Source of the DNA: Iamia sp038233075
GTDB taxonomy: Bacteria; Actinomycetota; Acidimicrobiia; Acidimicrobiales; Iamiaceae
Length of the DNA: 64,000 nucleotides
Direction of reading: 5' to 3'
Assembly: GCA_038233075.1 (NCBI GenBank)
Contig: JBBSMQ010000010.1
Span: 66,913-130,912 of the forward strand
Part shown: piece by piece, positions 9,589 through 17,980 of the stretch
Layout of the letters: every line of letters starts with the position of its first letter
Position numbering within the stretch: position 1 is the stretch's first letter
Notes under the pieces: model-generated
Told to the model about the DNA's origin: nothing
Database searches by the model: none
Seen by the model: only the letters and a program-made list of their open reading frames with translations
Made by a program: the position numbers and the translations under genes

Positions 9589-11109
9589 ATGGACCAGCTG
9601 GGCCCCATCGCGGATGCCGTGCGCGCCGCACTCGACGACCTGTCCGAGCGGGACGCCGTGGCCCGCCTCTGGGCCCGGGACCACACGCTCTGGCAGGACG
9701 GCCCCACCGAGGTCGCCGACCGGCTCGGGTGGTTGGACGTGGCCGGGGCCATGGCCACCCAGGCCGATCGCCTGTCGGTCTTCGCCGATGCCCTGGTGGC
9801 CGACGGCATCGACCATGTCGTCGTCATGGGCATGGGCGGTTCCAGCCTGTTCCCCGAGGTCCTGGCCCGGTCCTGTCCGCCGGTGTCGGGACGGCCGGCC
9901 CTGCGGGTGGTGGACACCACCGATCCCGCGCTGGTGGCCCGCCTGGCCCACGAGTGCCCGCCCGAGCAGACCCTGACCATCGCCTCCTCGAAGTCGGGCT
10001 CGACCCTGGAGACCCTCAGCCACCTGGCGGTGGTGCTCGAGGACGGCCCGCCCGACCTCGTCGCGGTGGTGACCGACCCCGGCACCTCGCTCGCCGAGCG
10101 CGCCACCGCCGAGGGCTTCCGCGTCCTGTTCGAGAACCCCCCGGACATCGGGGGTCGGTACTCGGCCCTCTCCTACTTCGGCCTGGTCCCGGCGGCCGCC
10201 GCCGGCCTCGACGTCGACGGGCTCCTCGCCTCGGCCGCGGCCGTCGCCCCCGTCTTGGCCCGGGCGGACCCTGAGGCCAACCCCGGACTGCAGCTCGCGG
10301 CAGCGCTGGCGGGGGCCGTGCGATCCGGGCGCGACAAGGTCACCCTCGTCGTCGACGGGGAGATCGAGACCATCGGCCTGTGGCTCGAGCAGCTGCTGGC
10401 GGAGTCCACCGGCAAGCACGGGACCGGCGTCATCCCCATCGCCGGCGAGCGACTGGGACCACCCGAGGTCTACGGCGACGACCGGCTGTTCGTGGCCATC
10501 GGCGAGCACCACGGGCTCGAGCCCCTCGCCGCCGTCGGACACCCGGTGGTGACGCTGCCGTCGGGGGGCACGGCCGGGCTGGGCGAGCTGGTCCTCACCT
10601 GGGAGGTGGCCACCGCCCTGTGTGGTGCGGCCCTCGGCATCAACCCCTTCGACCAGCCCAACGTGGCCGAGGCCAAGGAGGCCACCAACGATGTCCTCGA
10701 GCAGGGCGGCTCGGAGATCACCGCCACCCCGCTCGCCGAGCTCCTCGACCAGGTGGTGGCGGGCGACTACGTGGCCATCCAGGCTTACGTCGATCCCGAG
10801 GGCGGTGTGGTCGACGCCCTGGAGGACGCCCGCACCGAGATCCGCGACCGGTACCGCGTCGCGACCACCCTCGGCCTCGGGCCCCGCTTCCTGCACTCGA
10901 CCGGCCAGCTCCACAAGGGCGGGCCCCCGTCGGGAGTGTTCCTGCAGGTCGTCGGCGACGACCCGGTGGACGTCGCCATCCCCGACCAGCCCTTCGGTTT
11001 CTCCGCCCTGAAGCACGCCCAGGCGGAGGGCGACCTGCGCACCCTGCAGTCCCACGGGCTGCGGGCGGCGCGCATCGCCCTCGACGACCTCCTGGAGGTC
11101 ACCCGATGA
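9589..11109 (+). CDS. pgi: Glucose-6-phosphate isomerase
   Basis: This enzyme interconverts glucose-6-phosphate and fructose-6-phosphate. The 506-residue protein carries two SIS-type phosphosugar-binding halves: VVVMGMGGSSLFPE near residue 80, ASSKSGSTLETLS near 130, GKHGTGVIPI near 275 and the C-terminal STGQLHKGGPPSGVF with the catalytic Lys. The sequence resembles the isomerase half of transaldolase-Pgi fusions found in some bacteria, but no transaldolase domain is attached here. ATG at 9589 has a good ribosome site (GGAGGT 13 bases upstream). The gene heads a pgi-gnd-zwf group feeding the oxidative pentose phosphate pathway. Confidence 0.95.
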   Translation: MDQLGPIADAVRAALDDLSERDAVARLWARDHTLWQDGPTEVADRLGWLDVAGAMATQADRLSVFADALVADGIDHVVVMGMGGSSLFPEVLARSCPPVSGRPALRVVDTTDPALVARLAHECPPEQTLTIASSKSGSTLETLSHLAVVLEDGPPDLVAVVTDPGTSLAERATAEGFRVLFENPPDIGGRYSALSYFGLVPAAAAGLDVDGLLASAAAVAPVLARADPEANPGLQLAAALAGAVRSGRDKVTLVVDGEIETIGLWLEQLLAESTGKHGTGVIPIAGERLGPPEVYGDDRLFVAIGEHHGLEPLAAVGHPVVTLPSGGTAGLGELVLTWEVATALCGAALGINPFDQPNVAEAKEATNDVLEQGGSEITATPLAELLDQVVAGDYVAIQAYVDPEGGVVDALEDARTEIRDRYRVATTLGLGPRFLHSTGQLHKGGPPSGVFLQVVGDDPVDVAIPDQPFGFSALKHAQAEGDLRTLQSHGLRAARIALDDLLEVTR

Positions 11110-11195
11110 AGAGACCGGCCCGACCCCCAAGGTCACCCGATGAAGGTCCACTTATGAGCATCACCTGTCCGACGACCTTGGAGGTCACCTCATGA
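11106..11195 (+). CDS. Candidate 29-codon coupling ORF between pgi and gnd
   Basis: An ATG at 11106 overlaps the pgi stop (ATGA) and runs 29 codons (MKRPARPPRSPDEGPL, then MSITCPTTLEVTS) to a TGA that overlaps the gnd ATG, again as ATGA. Its own ribosome site is the GGAGGT at the end of pgi. It has no recognisable domain. The region contains two further partial copies of the GGTCACC-CATGAAG start region, so the ORF may simply result from duplication of a translation-start region. It would let ribosomes pass from pgi to gnd without a gap. No protein-level support can be seen. Confidence 0.35.
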   Translation: MKRPARPPRSPDEGPLMSITCPTTLEVTS

Positions 11196-12088
11196 AGCTC
11201 GCGATGGTCGGTCTGGGAAAGATGGGGGGCAACATGGCCGAGCGGCTCCGTCGCGCCGGCCACGAGGTGGTGGGCTACGACCCTCAGGCCGACGGCAGCG
11301 ACGTCGACTCCCTCGCCGACCTCGTCCCCGCCCTGGGCGACGGCCCGAGGGTGGTGTGGTCCATGGTGCCCTCGGGCGACGTCACCGAGGAGACCGTCAA
11401 CGAGCTGGGCGAGCTGCTCTCCGAGGGCGACGTGGTCGTCGACGGCGGCAACTCCAACTTCCGGGACTCCATCCGGCGGGCCGAGATCCTGGCCGAGAAG
11501 GGTGTCGGCTGGGTCGACGCCGGCACCAGCGGCGGGGTGTGGGGGCTGGAGAACGGCTATGCCCTCATGGTCGGCGGCACCGAGGGCGACGTGGCCAAGG
11601 TGTGGCCCGCCCTCGAAGCGCTGTCGCCCGGCGGCGACACGGGCCTGGCCCACGTCGGTCCTCCCGGTTCGGGGCACTTCACCAAGATGGTCCACAACGG
11701 CGTCGAGTACGGGATGATGCAGGCCTACGCCGAGGGCTTCGCCATCCTCCAGGCCAGCGAGCTCGACATCGACGTCCCCGCCGGGTTCCGGTCCTGGCAA
11801 ACCGGCTCGGTGGTCCGCTCCTGGCTGCTCGACCTGCTGGTGCGGGCCCTGGAGGAGGATCCCGGCCTGGACGACATCGCTCCGGTGGCGGCCGACTCCG
11901 GCGAGGGACGCTGGACCGTGCAGGAGGCCATCCGCACCGGTGTCGCCGCTCCGGTGATCTCCGCCGCCCTGTTCGCCCGCTTCGTGTCCCAGGACGACGA
12001 CAGCGTGGCCATGCGGGCCATCGCCGCCCTCCGCAACCAGTTCGGCGGTCACGCCGTCACCCGCCGCGACAGCCCCGGGAAGGCCTGA
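11192..12088 (+). CDS. gnd: 6-phosphogluconate dehydrogenase, decarboxylating (short type)
   Basis: This enzyme oxidatively decarboxylates 6-phosphogluconate to ribulose-5-phosphate. The 298-residue length fits the short, GndA/YqeC-like class rather than the 470-residue class. The N-terminal Rossmann motif GLGKMGGNMA, DGGNSNF near residue 91, DAGTSGGVWG near 109 and the catalytic GSGHFTKMVHNGVEYGMM near 165 are present. The ATG is preceded by GGAGGT. The gene ends in TGATG, overlapping zwf, so the two dehydrogenases of the oxidative branch are translationally coupled. Confidence 0.95.
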   Translation: MKLAMVGLGKMGGNMAERLRRAGHEVVGYDPQADGSDVDSLADLVPALGDGPRVVWSMVPSGDVTEETVNELGELLSEGDVVVDGGNSNFRDSIRRAEILAEKGVGWVDAGTSGGVWGLENGYALMVGGTEGDVAKVWPALEALSPGGDTGLAHVGPPGSGHFTKMVHNGVEYGMMQAYAEGFAILQASELDIDVPAGFRSWQTGSVVRSWLLDLLVRALEEDPGLDDIAPVAADSGEGRWTVQEAIRTGVAAPVISAALFARFVSQDDDSVAMRAIAALRNQFGGHAVTRRDSPGKA

Positions 12089-13497
12089 TGCCGACGCGCG
12101 AGCGCGACAAGGTTGAGCGCTGCGATGGGGTGGTGCTGTTCGGGGCGACCGGCGACCTGGCGGCCAAGAAGCTCTACCCCGCGCTCTACCACATCGAGTC
12201 CGACGGCGAGCTGGGCCCGGTGATCGGGGTGTCGTCGTCGGACTGGTCCGACGACGACCTGCGGGACCGGGCTCGGTCGAGCATCGCCGAGCGGGTCGAC
12301 GGTGAGGTCGACGACGACGTGGTCGACCGGCTGTGCGGCCGCCTGAGCTACCTCCCCGGCGACTACCGCGAGGAGGCCACCTACGATGGCCTGGCCGACC
12401 GCATCCGCGAGGCCGGTGTCGAGCGGCCGCTCTTCTTCCTGGCCATCCCGCCGTCGCTGTTCGACGACGTGGTCCGGGGTCTGCGCCGGGTGGACCTGCA
12501 TGAGGGCGCCCGGGTCGTGGTCGAGAAGCCCTTCGGCCGGGATCGAGCCTCGGCCCAGGAGCTCAACGACTGCCTGCACGGCGCCTTCCCTGAGGATGCC
12601 GTCTACCGCATCGACCACTTCCTCGGGAAGGAGGGGGTCGAGAACCTGCTGGTGTTCCGGTTCGCCAACTCGCTGCTCGAGCCGCTCTGGAACCGGGGGT
12701 TCATCTCCCACGTGCAGATCACCATGGCCGAGGACTTCGGCGTCGGCTCCCGGGCCAAGTTCTACGAGAGCGTCGGGGCGCTGCGCGACGTCGTCCAGAA
12801 CCACCTGCTCCAGATCGTCGCCCTGCTCGCCATGGAGCCCCCGGTGGCGGCCGACGCCGACGCCCTGGCCGACGAGAAGACCCGCCTGTTCCGCCAGATC
12901 CGGGCCCTCGACCCGGCGAGCGTGGTGCGCGGCCAGTACCGCGGCTACCCCGACGAGGACGGCGTGACCGCCGGGTCCGACGTGGAGACCTACATCGCGC
13001 TCCGCTTCGAGATCGACTCCTGGCGCTGGGCCGGCGTGCCCTGGGTGATCCGCACCGGCAAGAAGATGGGCACCACCGCCACCGAGGCGATCGTCCGCTT
13101 CGCCGACCCACCCCGGTTGCTCTTCACCGACGACGACCGACCCGGCGCCGAGCCCAGCTTCCTGCGCTTCCGGCTCGGCCACGACGACGGCGTGAGCCTG
13201 CACCTGCTGGCCAAGGCACCGGGCGACCAGCTCGTCACCCAGCCCATCCAGCTCGACGTCAACTACGACGAGGCCCTCGGGGCGCGGGCCGAGGCCTACG
13301 AGCGCCTCATCGACGATGCCCTCGAGGGCGACCGACGCCGCTTCGGGCGCGAGGACAGCCTGGACCAGCAGTGGCGCATCGTCGAGCCGGTTGTCAACGA
13401 CCCTCCGGCCGCCGTCCTCTACCGCGAGGGCTCCATGGGCCCGCCCGCGGCCGACGCACTCGTGGCCGGCGTCGGCGGCTGGATCGAGCCACTCTGA
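12088..13497 (+). CDS. zwf: Glucose-6-phosphate 1-dehydrogenase
   Basis: This enzyme oxidises glucose-6-phosphate to 6-phosphogluconolactone. The 469-residue protein starts with the dinucleotide fold GATGDLAAKKLYPALY and has EKPFGRD and the catalytic RIDHFLGKE near residues 174-182. The ATG lies inside the gnd stop as TGATG, which defines the start; a longer in-frame reading upstream only overlaps gnd. No separate 6-phosphogluconolactonase gene is adjacent, although it is often nearby in other actinobacteria. Confidence 0.97.
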   Translation: MPTRERDKVERCDGVVLFGATGDLAAKKLYPALYHIESDGELGPVIGVSSSDWSDDDLRDRARSSIAERVDGEVDDDVVDRLCGRLSYLPGDYREEATYDGLADRIREAGVERPLFFLAIPPSLFDDVVRGLRRVDLHEGARVVVEKPFGRDRASAQELNDCLHGAFPEDAVYRIDHFLGKEGVENLLVFRFANSLLEPLWNRGFISHVQITMAEDFGVGSRAKFYESVGALRDVVQNHLLQIVALLAMEPPVAADADALADEKTRLFRQIRALDPASVVRGQYRGYPDEDGVTAGSDVETYIALRFEIDSWRWAGVPWVIRTGKKMGTTATEAIVRFADPPRLLFTDDDRPGAEPSFLRFRLGHDDGVSLHLLAKAPGDQLVTQPIQLDVNYDEALGARAEAYERLIDDALEGDRRRFGREDSLDQQWRIVEPVVNDPPAAVLYREGSMGPPAADALVAGVGGWIEPL

Positions 13498-13555
13498 CCG
13501 GGGCCGTCGGGGCCGGCTGGACCCGACCCTCTCCCGCCACGATCATGGGACTGTG

Positions 13556-14653
13556 ATGAGCGCTCTGATCGCCGAGATCCCCTACACCACCTTCCCCCGG
13601 ATCGGGCCCCTCCAGACCTTCGGGCTGATGGTCGCCATCGGCGTCGTCGCCGGCATCTGGTTCGCGGCCAGCTGGGCCGAGCAGTACGGCATGACCCGGG
13701 ACCAGACCTACAGCCTCGGCACCCGCATGGTGCTCGCCGGGGTGATCGGCTCGCGCATCACCTGGGTGGTGACCCACCTCGACCAGATCGACTCACCCAT
13801 CGACGTGATCGCAGTGTGGGAGGGAGGGCTCCAGTTCTCGGGCGGCTTCCTGGCCGCCATCGCCGTGGGTCTGCCCACCTTCCTCACCTGGAACCGGTTG
13901 CAGCGCTGGCAGCTGCTCGACGGCTTCGCCGTGGCCACCGTGCTGGGCGCCGCCTTCGGCCGCATCGGCTGCACCGCGGTGGGCGAGCACTTCGGTCGGC
14001 AGTCGGACTTCTTCCTGGCCGTCCGCTACGACGGAGGGGAGGTGCGCGAGCAGGTCCTGGGCCTCGGGGCCGGCGCCGCCCCCGTCCAGCCCGGCGTCAC
14101 CTTCCACAACACCGCCATCTACGAGGGGGTGTGGCTGTTCCTCCTGTTCGGGGTGCTGTGGTGGGTGTTGCGCAAGGTGCGGCCGACGCCCGGCATCGTC
14201 GGTGCCCTCTTCCTCATCGGCTACGGCATCGCCCGCTTCGGCTTCGACAGCCTGCGGGTCAACGACGAGCGGGTCGTGGGGCTGACCGGCGCCCAGTGGA
14301 TGTGCCTGGGGATGATGCCCGTCGCCGCCTACATCCTGCTGCGGGTGCGACCGGCCAACGCCGCCGCCCTGGCCGCCGGGGAGGTGGGCGGCACCCCGGT
14401 GACGGAGACCACCACCGCCGAGACCGCATCGGGCCGTGCCGTCGCCACCACCAAGCGCAAGAAGCAGGCATCGGCGCGCTCGGACGCGGCCTCCTCCCGG
14501 GGGACGGTGGAGATCGAGGGCGACGAGGTGACCGATCGCGACGAGGTGACCGACAGCGACGAGGTGACCTCGGACCCTCCGGCCGAGGGGCAGGAACCTG
14601 GTGAGGAGACGGTCGACGCGCCCGACGGCGATGACCCGGTGTCTCGGAGCTGA
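13556..14653 (+). CDS. lgt: Prolipoprotein diacylglyceryl transferase with acidic C-terminal tail
   Basis: Lgt transfers diacylglycerol from phosphatidylglycerol to the lipobox cysteine of prolipoproteins in the inner membrane. About seven membrane segments fill residues 1-260, and the family signature is seen as GRIGCTAVGEHFG near residue 135. Two features differ from a minimal Lgt: the usual GNF/N residues read GCTAVGEH, and residues 280-365 form a hydrophilic tail rich in Thr, Lys, Asp and Glu with a DEVTDx repeat. The start is ATG at 13556; a GTG one codon earlier cannot be excluded. Lipoproteins that it could modify include the broken one at 56654-57502. Confidence 0.9.
   Translation: MSALIAEIPYTTFPRIGPLQTFGLMVAIGVVAGIWFAASWAEQYGMTRDQTYSLGTRMVLAGVIGSRITWVVTHLDQIDSPIDVIAVWEGGLQFSGGFLAAIAVGLPTFLTWNRLQRWQLLDGFAVATVLGAAFGRIGCTAVGEHFGRQSDFFLAVRYDGGEVREQVLGLGAGAAPVQPGVTFHNTAIYEGVWLFLLFGVLWWVLRKVRPTPGIVGALFLIGYGIARFGFDSLRVNDERVVGLTGAQWMCLGMMPVAAYILLRVRPANAAALAAGEVGGTPVTETTTAETASGRAVATTKRKKQASARSDAASSRGTVEIEGDEVTDRDEVTDSDEVTSDPPAEGQEPGEETVDAPDGDDPVSRS
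14522..14569 (+). repeat. 18-base tandem repeat in the lgt tail
   Basis: Two full 18-base units beginning GACGAGGTGACCGA and a third partial unit encode DEVTDR, DEVTDS, DEVT. The repeat extends the acidic cytoplasmic tail of Lgt, probably by replication slippage. Confidence 0.75.
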
Positions 14654-14689
14654 CGGCGCTCGCTCCGGTCCCGCCCCGCCCCCGGAGGG

Positions 14690-15262
14690 ATCGACAAAGA
14701 CGAGGCCCGGGCCGCGCTGACCGAGATGATGGGGCTGTTCTCCTCGCGTATCGATGCCTGGGTGCTGGCCGAGGGGGTCGAGACCGAGGCCGAGGCGCAC
14801 CGCCGGCCGACCTCGGTGTGCCCCTGGCCCAGGGCTACTTCTTCGGCCGTTCCGGGCCCCCCTGGGTGTCCATCGACCCCGCCGGCCGGCGCTGTCCTCG
14901 CCGATCGGGCGGCGGCGCCGGGGGCCACGCTGCGACCCCTGCTCCAGCGGACCCCGACGGTCCGTCGCGGTGAGCCGCTGGGCGACATCTTCGTCGACGG
15001 CGTGTCGTGGGTGGTGGTGATCGACGACCACGGCCGACCCCTCGGGCTGGTGACGCCCTCCTCGGCGGTGAGCGGCGAGCTCCTGGTGAGCTTCCGGGTG
15101 GGCGTCGATGCGTCGCCCGCGGATGTGGCCTACCGGTTGAGCACAGGCGCCGACTGCCCCAGCCTCCCGGCCATGGTGACCGACGACGTCGGTCGCTACC
15201 TCGGGGTCGTCCCGCTGCGTCGCCTGCTCGGCCACCTCGCCGCTGCCGTGGTGCGCCAATGA
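14690..15262 (+). pseudogene. Decayed EAL-CBS domain gene (truncated and frameshifted)
   Basis: Codons directly after the lgt stop read GIDKDEARAALTEMMGLFSS, then VLAEGVETEAEA, which is the C-terminal third of an EAL domain. Near 14805 the match moves to another frame (ADLGVPLAQGYFFGRSGPPW) and returns to the first near 14890, ending in two CBS-like halves (DGVSWVVVIDDHGRPLGLVT and VTDDVGRYLGVVPLRRLL) before TGA at 15262. The EAL motif, the DDFGTGY segment and any start codon are missing. An ATG at 14726 opens a 178-codon frame, so a small CBS-like protein is not excluded, but decay is the simplest reading. Confidence 0.7.
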
Positions 15263-15299
15263 GCGGCCCGCAGTGCAGGTGCCCTGAACGCTCCCGAGG

Positions 15300-16574
15300 T
15301 CAGGCGGCGGGTTCGGGCACGACGCGCACGAGCGCCGCGGCCGCCCGGTAGGCGGCCTCGGCCGGGCCCAGCTCGTCATCGCGGAGGAGGTTGGCCATGA
15401 TCCTCAGCACCCACTCCATGAGGCTGCGGGACTGCATGCCGACCCGGGTGAGCTCGCGCATGACCGTCGGGTTGCCGATCAGCACGCTGAACAGGCGGGC
15501 CACCCGGAAGTAGAGCCCGTACTCGGCGGCGATGAGGGCGGGGTAGCGCTGGAGGGCCATGCCGTCGCCGTCGGCGAGTGACTGGTCGAGGAGCTCGGCG
15601 ACCAGCCGCCCGGTCTCGTAGGCGTAGTCGATGCCCTCGCCGTTGAACGGGTTGACCGAGCCGGCGGCGTCGCCCACCGCCACCCAGGTGGGGCCGATCT
15701 TCGGGCTCACGGACTGGGCCATGGGGATGCGACCACCCGTCGGCGCGCACGTGGGGCGGTCGGGGTCGATGCCCCAGTACGCAGGCGCGGTGGCCGCGAA
15801 CTCCGCCATCAGGTGCGAGGTGTTGACCTCGCGGTAGCCCTTGAACGTCGACAGCAGGCCGATCCCCACGTTGATCGTGCCGTCGCCCACGGGGAAGATC
15901 CAGCCGTAGCCGGGCATGGACCGTCCCTGGCGGTCGCGCACGTCGAGGGCCGACTCGATCCACGGGTCGTCGTGGAGAGGGCTCTCGAAGTAGGTCCGGA
16001 TGGCGATGCCCATCGGGTAGGTGCGGTTGCGGGCCGTGCCCAGGGCGCGACCGAAGCGGGAGTTGGCCCCGTCGGCCACCACCACGTAGCGGGCGTGGAG
16101 ATCACGGGCGCGGCCGCTCTCCTTGTCTCTGACCACTGCGCCCACCACCAGCCCGTCGCGCTGGAGGGGCCGGACCGCCTCGGTGCCGGTGTGGAGCACG
16201 GCGCCGCGCTCGACCGCCCGGTCAGCCACCATCTGGTCGAGCTCGCGGCGGCGGACCACGAAGCCGTGGGAGGGGTAGACGTCGTGGTCGGGCCAGGTCA
16301 GCTCCAGAGTCACCCCGTGGGCGACGGCGCGGAGGCCGTCGAAGCGGTGGGTCTGGGCGAGGCGGTCGGCCAGGCCCATGTCGGTCAGCTGCTTGACGGC
16401 ACGGGGCGTGAGACCGTCGCCGCAGGTCTTCTCGCGCGGGAAGGTCTTCTTCTCCACCACGACCACGTCGCGCCCCGCCGCCGCCAGCCAGTGCGCAGTG
16501 GCCGCCCCGGCGGGCCCACCCCCCACCACCAACACCTCACACCGCTCATCACGATCGGTGGTGGGGTCGCTCAC
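15300..16574 (-). CDS. menJ: Geranylgeranyl/menaquinone reductase family flavoprotein (MenJ-like)
   Basis: The 424-residue FAD protein has the dinucleotide motif VVGGGPAGAATAHWLAAAGR near residues 16-35, the GD motif VGDAAGSVNPFNGEGIDYA near 300, and the YGWIFPVGDG segment typical of geranylgeranyl reductases. In mycobacteria the MenJ member saturates one isoprene unit of menaquinone, and it is often found near respiratory genes. Here a bc complex and complex I operon follow, which supports a menaquinone rather than a phospholipid substrate, although archaeal-type lipid reductases share the fold. The start is GTG at 16574. The gene is transcribed away from the bc operon. Confidence 0.85.
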   Translation of the reverse strand: MSDPTTDRDERCEVLVVGGGPAGAATAHWLAAAGRDVVVVEKKTFPREKTCGDGLTPRAVKQLTDMGLADRLAQTHRFDGLRAVAHGVTLELTWPDHDVYPSHGFVVRRRELDQMVADRAVERGAVLHTGTEAVRPLQRDGLVVGAVVRDKESGRARDLHARYVVVADGANSRFGRALGTARNRTYPMGIAIRTYFESPLHDDPWIESALDVRDRQGRSMPGYGWIFPVGDGTINVGIGLLSTFKGYREVNTSHLMAEFAATAPAYWGIDPDRPTCAPTGGRIPMAQSVSPKIGPTWVAVGDAAGSVNPFNGEGIDYAYETGRLVAELLDQSLADGDGMALQRYPALIAAEYGLYFRVARLFSVLIGNPTVMRELTRVGMQSRSLMEWVLRIMANLLRDDELGPAEAAYRAAAALVRVVPEPAA

Positions 16575-16931
16575 CGGGTCAGTCTGGATCTGAGCCCCCC
16601 CAATCCGCCACTCAGCCCGCGGACGTCACACCCCCGGACCCACCCCACCACGAAGATGCGACGGCCCGTGGCGCAGAGGAACCAATGGCACTGAGGTATG
16701 AGCGAGGGCGATCCGGTCCGCAGCCGGCCCCAGCCGCCCCGCAGTGAACAGCGGGCGGCCGACGAGGTGCGCGTGGGATGAGGTCAGCAGCCGGCGCCAG
16801 CCGCTGGGGTCTGGGGCGAAGCCCCAGGAGAAGGGAGCCGGTCCAGCTTGCTGGTCGGCGACCATGGGCCCGGCCGCAGGCCGGACGACCAGCTCGTCGG
16901 AACGGAGCGAAGCGAGTGACGACGAAAACCC
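16575..16931. other. 357-base spacer with hairpins, no gene
   Basis: This spacer lies between the cytochrome c and menJ genes, both on the minus strand. I see no coding region with family resemblance. It holds two perfect triloop hairpins, CTGGGGC-GAA-GCCCCAG at 16811-16827 and CCGGCC-GCA-GGCCGG at 16870-16884. It also has a GGAGCGAAGCGAG segment at about 16903-16915 that resembles part of the family B repeats. On the minus strand these lie downstream of the cytochrome c stop, so they may form its transcript end. A promoter for menJ must lie near 16580-16640 but no clear motif is seen. Confidence 0.5.
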
Positions 16932-17723
16932 TTACCCTTCTTGGCTGAGGATGTCGATGCGCTCGGCCACGTCGGGGTCGTTGCCGGGGATCTGCTGGTA
17001 CACCAGCTCGCCGGCGTCGGCGTTCTCGATGGCGGTGGCGGCCCACTCCTCGTAGAGGTCCTGGACCTCGGGGGTGGCGACGGGCTCGCCGGAGAGGTTC
17101 TCGCGCACGTAGCGGGTCACGTTGGCCAGCTCGGACTCGTCGAGGTCACCGAAGCCGGGCATCACGCCCGGAAGGGTGCCGGTGTTGTGGACCCCGTCGG
17201 GGCGGTCGGGGTCGCCGTAGGGGGCGGCGCCGGTGGTGCCGGTCCAGTCCATGGCTCCCAGGTAGATCCACTCCATCATGGCCACGGGGTCGGGGTAGGT
17301 GAGCAGCACCTCGCCCTCGCTCAGCTGAGCCCCGATGCCGCCCTCTCCGCTGCCTCCGTGGCAGCCCGAGCACGAGCTGTAGACCTCGGCCCCCACGGTG
17401 ACGGCCTCGTCCTCGACCTCGGGCTCCTTGACGCTGTTGGTGTACATCACCGCCCACACGGGGAGCAGGGCGATGACGGGCATGGCCCAGTAGGGGATGC
17501 GCTTGCGGCGCTCGGCGGCCTTGATGTAGGGCGGCTTCGGCTTGGGTGGCGGGGGAGGGGCCTCCTCGACCACCGCCGGGGCCGGCGTGGAGGCGGCCGA
17601 CCCGGCGTCGCCTCCGGAACCCTCGCCGGCTCCCCCGTCGTCGCCGCCCTCGCCGCCGGGCAGGCCCAGGGCCGCCCGGCGCTCGCGAGAGCGCTTCAGG
17701 AGGTGTTCGGGGATCTCGGTCAA
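16932..17723 (-). CDS. Membrane-anchored monoheme c-type cytochrome
   Basis: The 263-residue protein has a cytoplasmic N-terminus (TEIPEHLLKRSRERR), a Pro/Gly-rich linker, one membrane segment near residues 78-95 (YWAMPVIALLPVWAVMY) and an external cytochrome domain with a single heme site CSGCHG near 121 and a likely Met ligand in GVMPGFG. It probably carries electrons to or from the bc complex encoded divergently at 17981 onward. The start is TTG at 17723, supported by GGAGG seven bases upstream and by the same TEIPEHL opening as the cytochrome b subunit IV protein. Upstream codons would extend it into non-coding DNA. Confidence 0.87.
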   Translation of the reverse strand: MTEIPEHLLKRSRERRAALGLPGGEGGDDGGAGEGSGGDAGSAASTPAPAVVEEAPPPPPKPKPPYIKAAERRKRIPYWAMPVIALLPVWAVMYTNSVKEPEVEDEAVTVGAEVYSSCSGCHGGSGEGGIGAQLSEGEVLLTYPDPVAMMEWIYLGAMDWTGTTGAAPYGDPDRPDGVHNTGTLPGVMPGFGDLDESELANVTRYVRENLSGEPVATPEVQDLYEEWAATAIENADAGELVYQQIPGNDPDVAERIDILSQEG

Positions 17724-17944
17724 CGCACGGCCTCCGCAGGCGGACGGGACGGGCAGGTGGGTGCCCGGCGACGGGCGCACTCTAGGTCGACCCTCCGACG
17801 GGTGACCAAGCGGGAGCCGACTCGAATCGGGGGCCGCGACCACCTTCCGCCCGGGGCCTGCGACGATGTGCCTGGTGCCGAGGGCTCGTGCTAGACCCTC
17901 GGACCAGCGAGCCGCACCCCGCCCTGGTGCTGGCCATGACCCAT

Positions 17945-17960
17945 TGTGAGCGATTTCACC
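17945..17960 (+). promoter_or_regulatory. CRP/GlxR-like operator upstream of the bc operon
   Basis: TGTGAGCGATTTCACC matches the CRP-family consensus TGTGA-N6-TCACA at nine of ten defined bases. In Corynebacterium the CRP-type regulator GlxR binds such sites at cytochrome genes. The site lies 20 bases before the GTG start at 17981 and downstream of a possible -10 (TAGACC at 17892), a position where binding would more likely repress. A regulator gene is not in the window. Confidence 0.55.
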
Positions 17961-17980
17961 AAGTAGGAGGTGCCCGTCAG

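Noticed and set aside
16626..16865. Minus-strand 79-codon frame in the spacer before the cytochrome c gene
   Set aside because: It runs through two perfect hairpins and resembles no protein; the region is better explained as a structured spacer.
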